From: Desulfurococcales archaeon
GTDB lineage: Archaea > Thermoproteota > Thermoprotei_A > Sulfolobales > NBVN01
Direction: 5' to 3'
NCBI GenBank assembly: GCA_021163585.1
Contig: JAGGTW010000093.1
Coordinates: forward strand, 1 to 5,544
Length of the DNA: 5,544 nucleotides
Numbering within the stretch: position 1 is the stretch's first letter; each line of letters starts with the position of its first letter. The notes beneath the pieces are model-generated. The model was not told where the DNA came from and ran no database searches. It worked only from the letters and a program-made list of their open reading frames with translations. Made by a program: the position numbers and the translations under genes. Shown here piece after piece: positions 5,342 through 5,544 of the stretch.

Positions 5342-5544
5342 GGTAGTAGTATTGCCAGCCCTACGAATATTGCACCCACCGCTAAAAGAAGCAATGAGAA
5401 CTCCTTAACCTTCATATTAATTACTAGTTTCGCAAACTTCATTAAACCGTAGGCAATGTAGCCCAGTGCAACAGCTGCTATAATTACAATTCCAGCTATT
5501 GCCAGCCACGAAGCAATCCCGCCGCCACTGACATTAGTGAACCA
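5338..5544 (-). CDS. Unrecognised membrane protein, C-terminal part
   Basis: I do not recognise this gene. The minus strand is open from the right edge to a TAA at 5340-5338, giving the last 68 residues; the start lies outside the window. Two hydrophobic segments are clear: about residues 12-33 (with LAIAGIVIIAAVALGYIAYG) and about 50-67 (with LLLLAVGAIFVGLAILL). Between them is a short loop rich in lysine (MKFAKLVINMKVKEF). By the positive-inside rule that loop is probably cytoplasmic, so both ends would face outward. The fragment begins with a glycine-rich stretch, NVSGGG, that could be the end of an extracellular part or a linker. The even frame, sustained hydrophobic pattern and clean stop support a real gene. 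The stop overlaps that of eno by 4 bases in a tail-to-tail arrangement. It could be a small two-helix protein or the end of a larger one. Confidence 0.75.
   Translation of the reverse strand, partial: WFTNVSGGGIASWLAIAGIVIIAAVALGYIAYGLMKFAKLVINMKVKEFSLLLLAVGAIFVGLAILLP

Overview
The window looks like chromosomal DNA from a crenarchaeon of the Desulfurococcales/Acidilobales/Sulfolobales type. The main reason is a complete ESCRT-based Cdv cell-division locus in the order cdvA-cdvB-cdvC, on the minus strand. Thermoproteales lack this triad, and euryarchaea normally divide with FtsZ. Translation and promoter signals agree. The enolase gene has a ribosome-binding site, GGTGATCC, that perfectly matches the 3' end of crenarchaeal 16S rRNA, and AT-rich TATA-like boxes lie at archaeal distances from the starts. 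The genus cannot be fixed from the sequence alone.

Layout from left to right. Positions 1-904 (minus) hold the first 301 codons of an adenosylcobalamin-dependent (class II) ribonucleotide reductase; the rest runs off the left edge. Positions 905-1079 are intergenic: U-tract terminators for the cdv genes, then the reductase promoter, whose TATA-like box sits inside a 6-bp-arm inverted repeat. Positions 1080-2210 (minus) are cdvC, the Vps4-type AAA ATPase. Positions 2234-3124 (minus) are cdvB, the ESCRT-III subunit. Positions 3149-3850 (minus) are cdvA. The three genes are spaced by 23-24 bases and are probably one transcript from a TATA-like box at 3888-3895. Positions 3851-4051 form a divergent promoter region with a 10-bp-phased direct repeat. 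Positions 4052-5341 (plus) are a full-length enolase. Positions 5338-5544 (minus) are the C-terminal end of an unrecognised two-helix membrane protein, which overlaps the enolase stop codon tail to tail.

How the genes work together. CdvA forms the membrane-associated scaffold. Its C-terminal peptide should bind the winged helix at the end of CdvB, and the proline-rich MIM2-like motif of CdvB should bind the MIT domain of CdvC, which remodels the ESCRT-III polymer during division. All four interaction elements can be seen. The adjacent reductase supplies deoxynucleotides for replication and enolase serves glycolysis/gluconeogenesis; any regulatory tie between them and division is inference.

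I do not see a wholly new system here. The most interesting undescribed points are small: a predicted RNA hairpin masking the cdvC ribosome-binding site, the inverted repeat around the reductase TATA box, the phased repeat between cdvA and eno, and an N-terminal extension and basic linker in CdvB.
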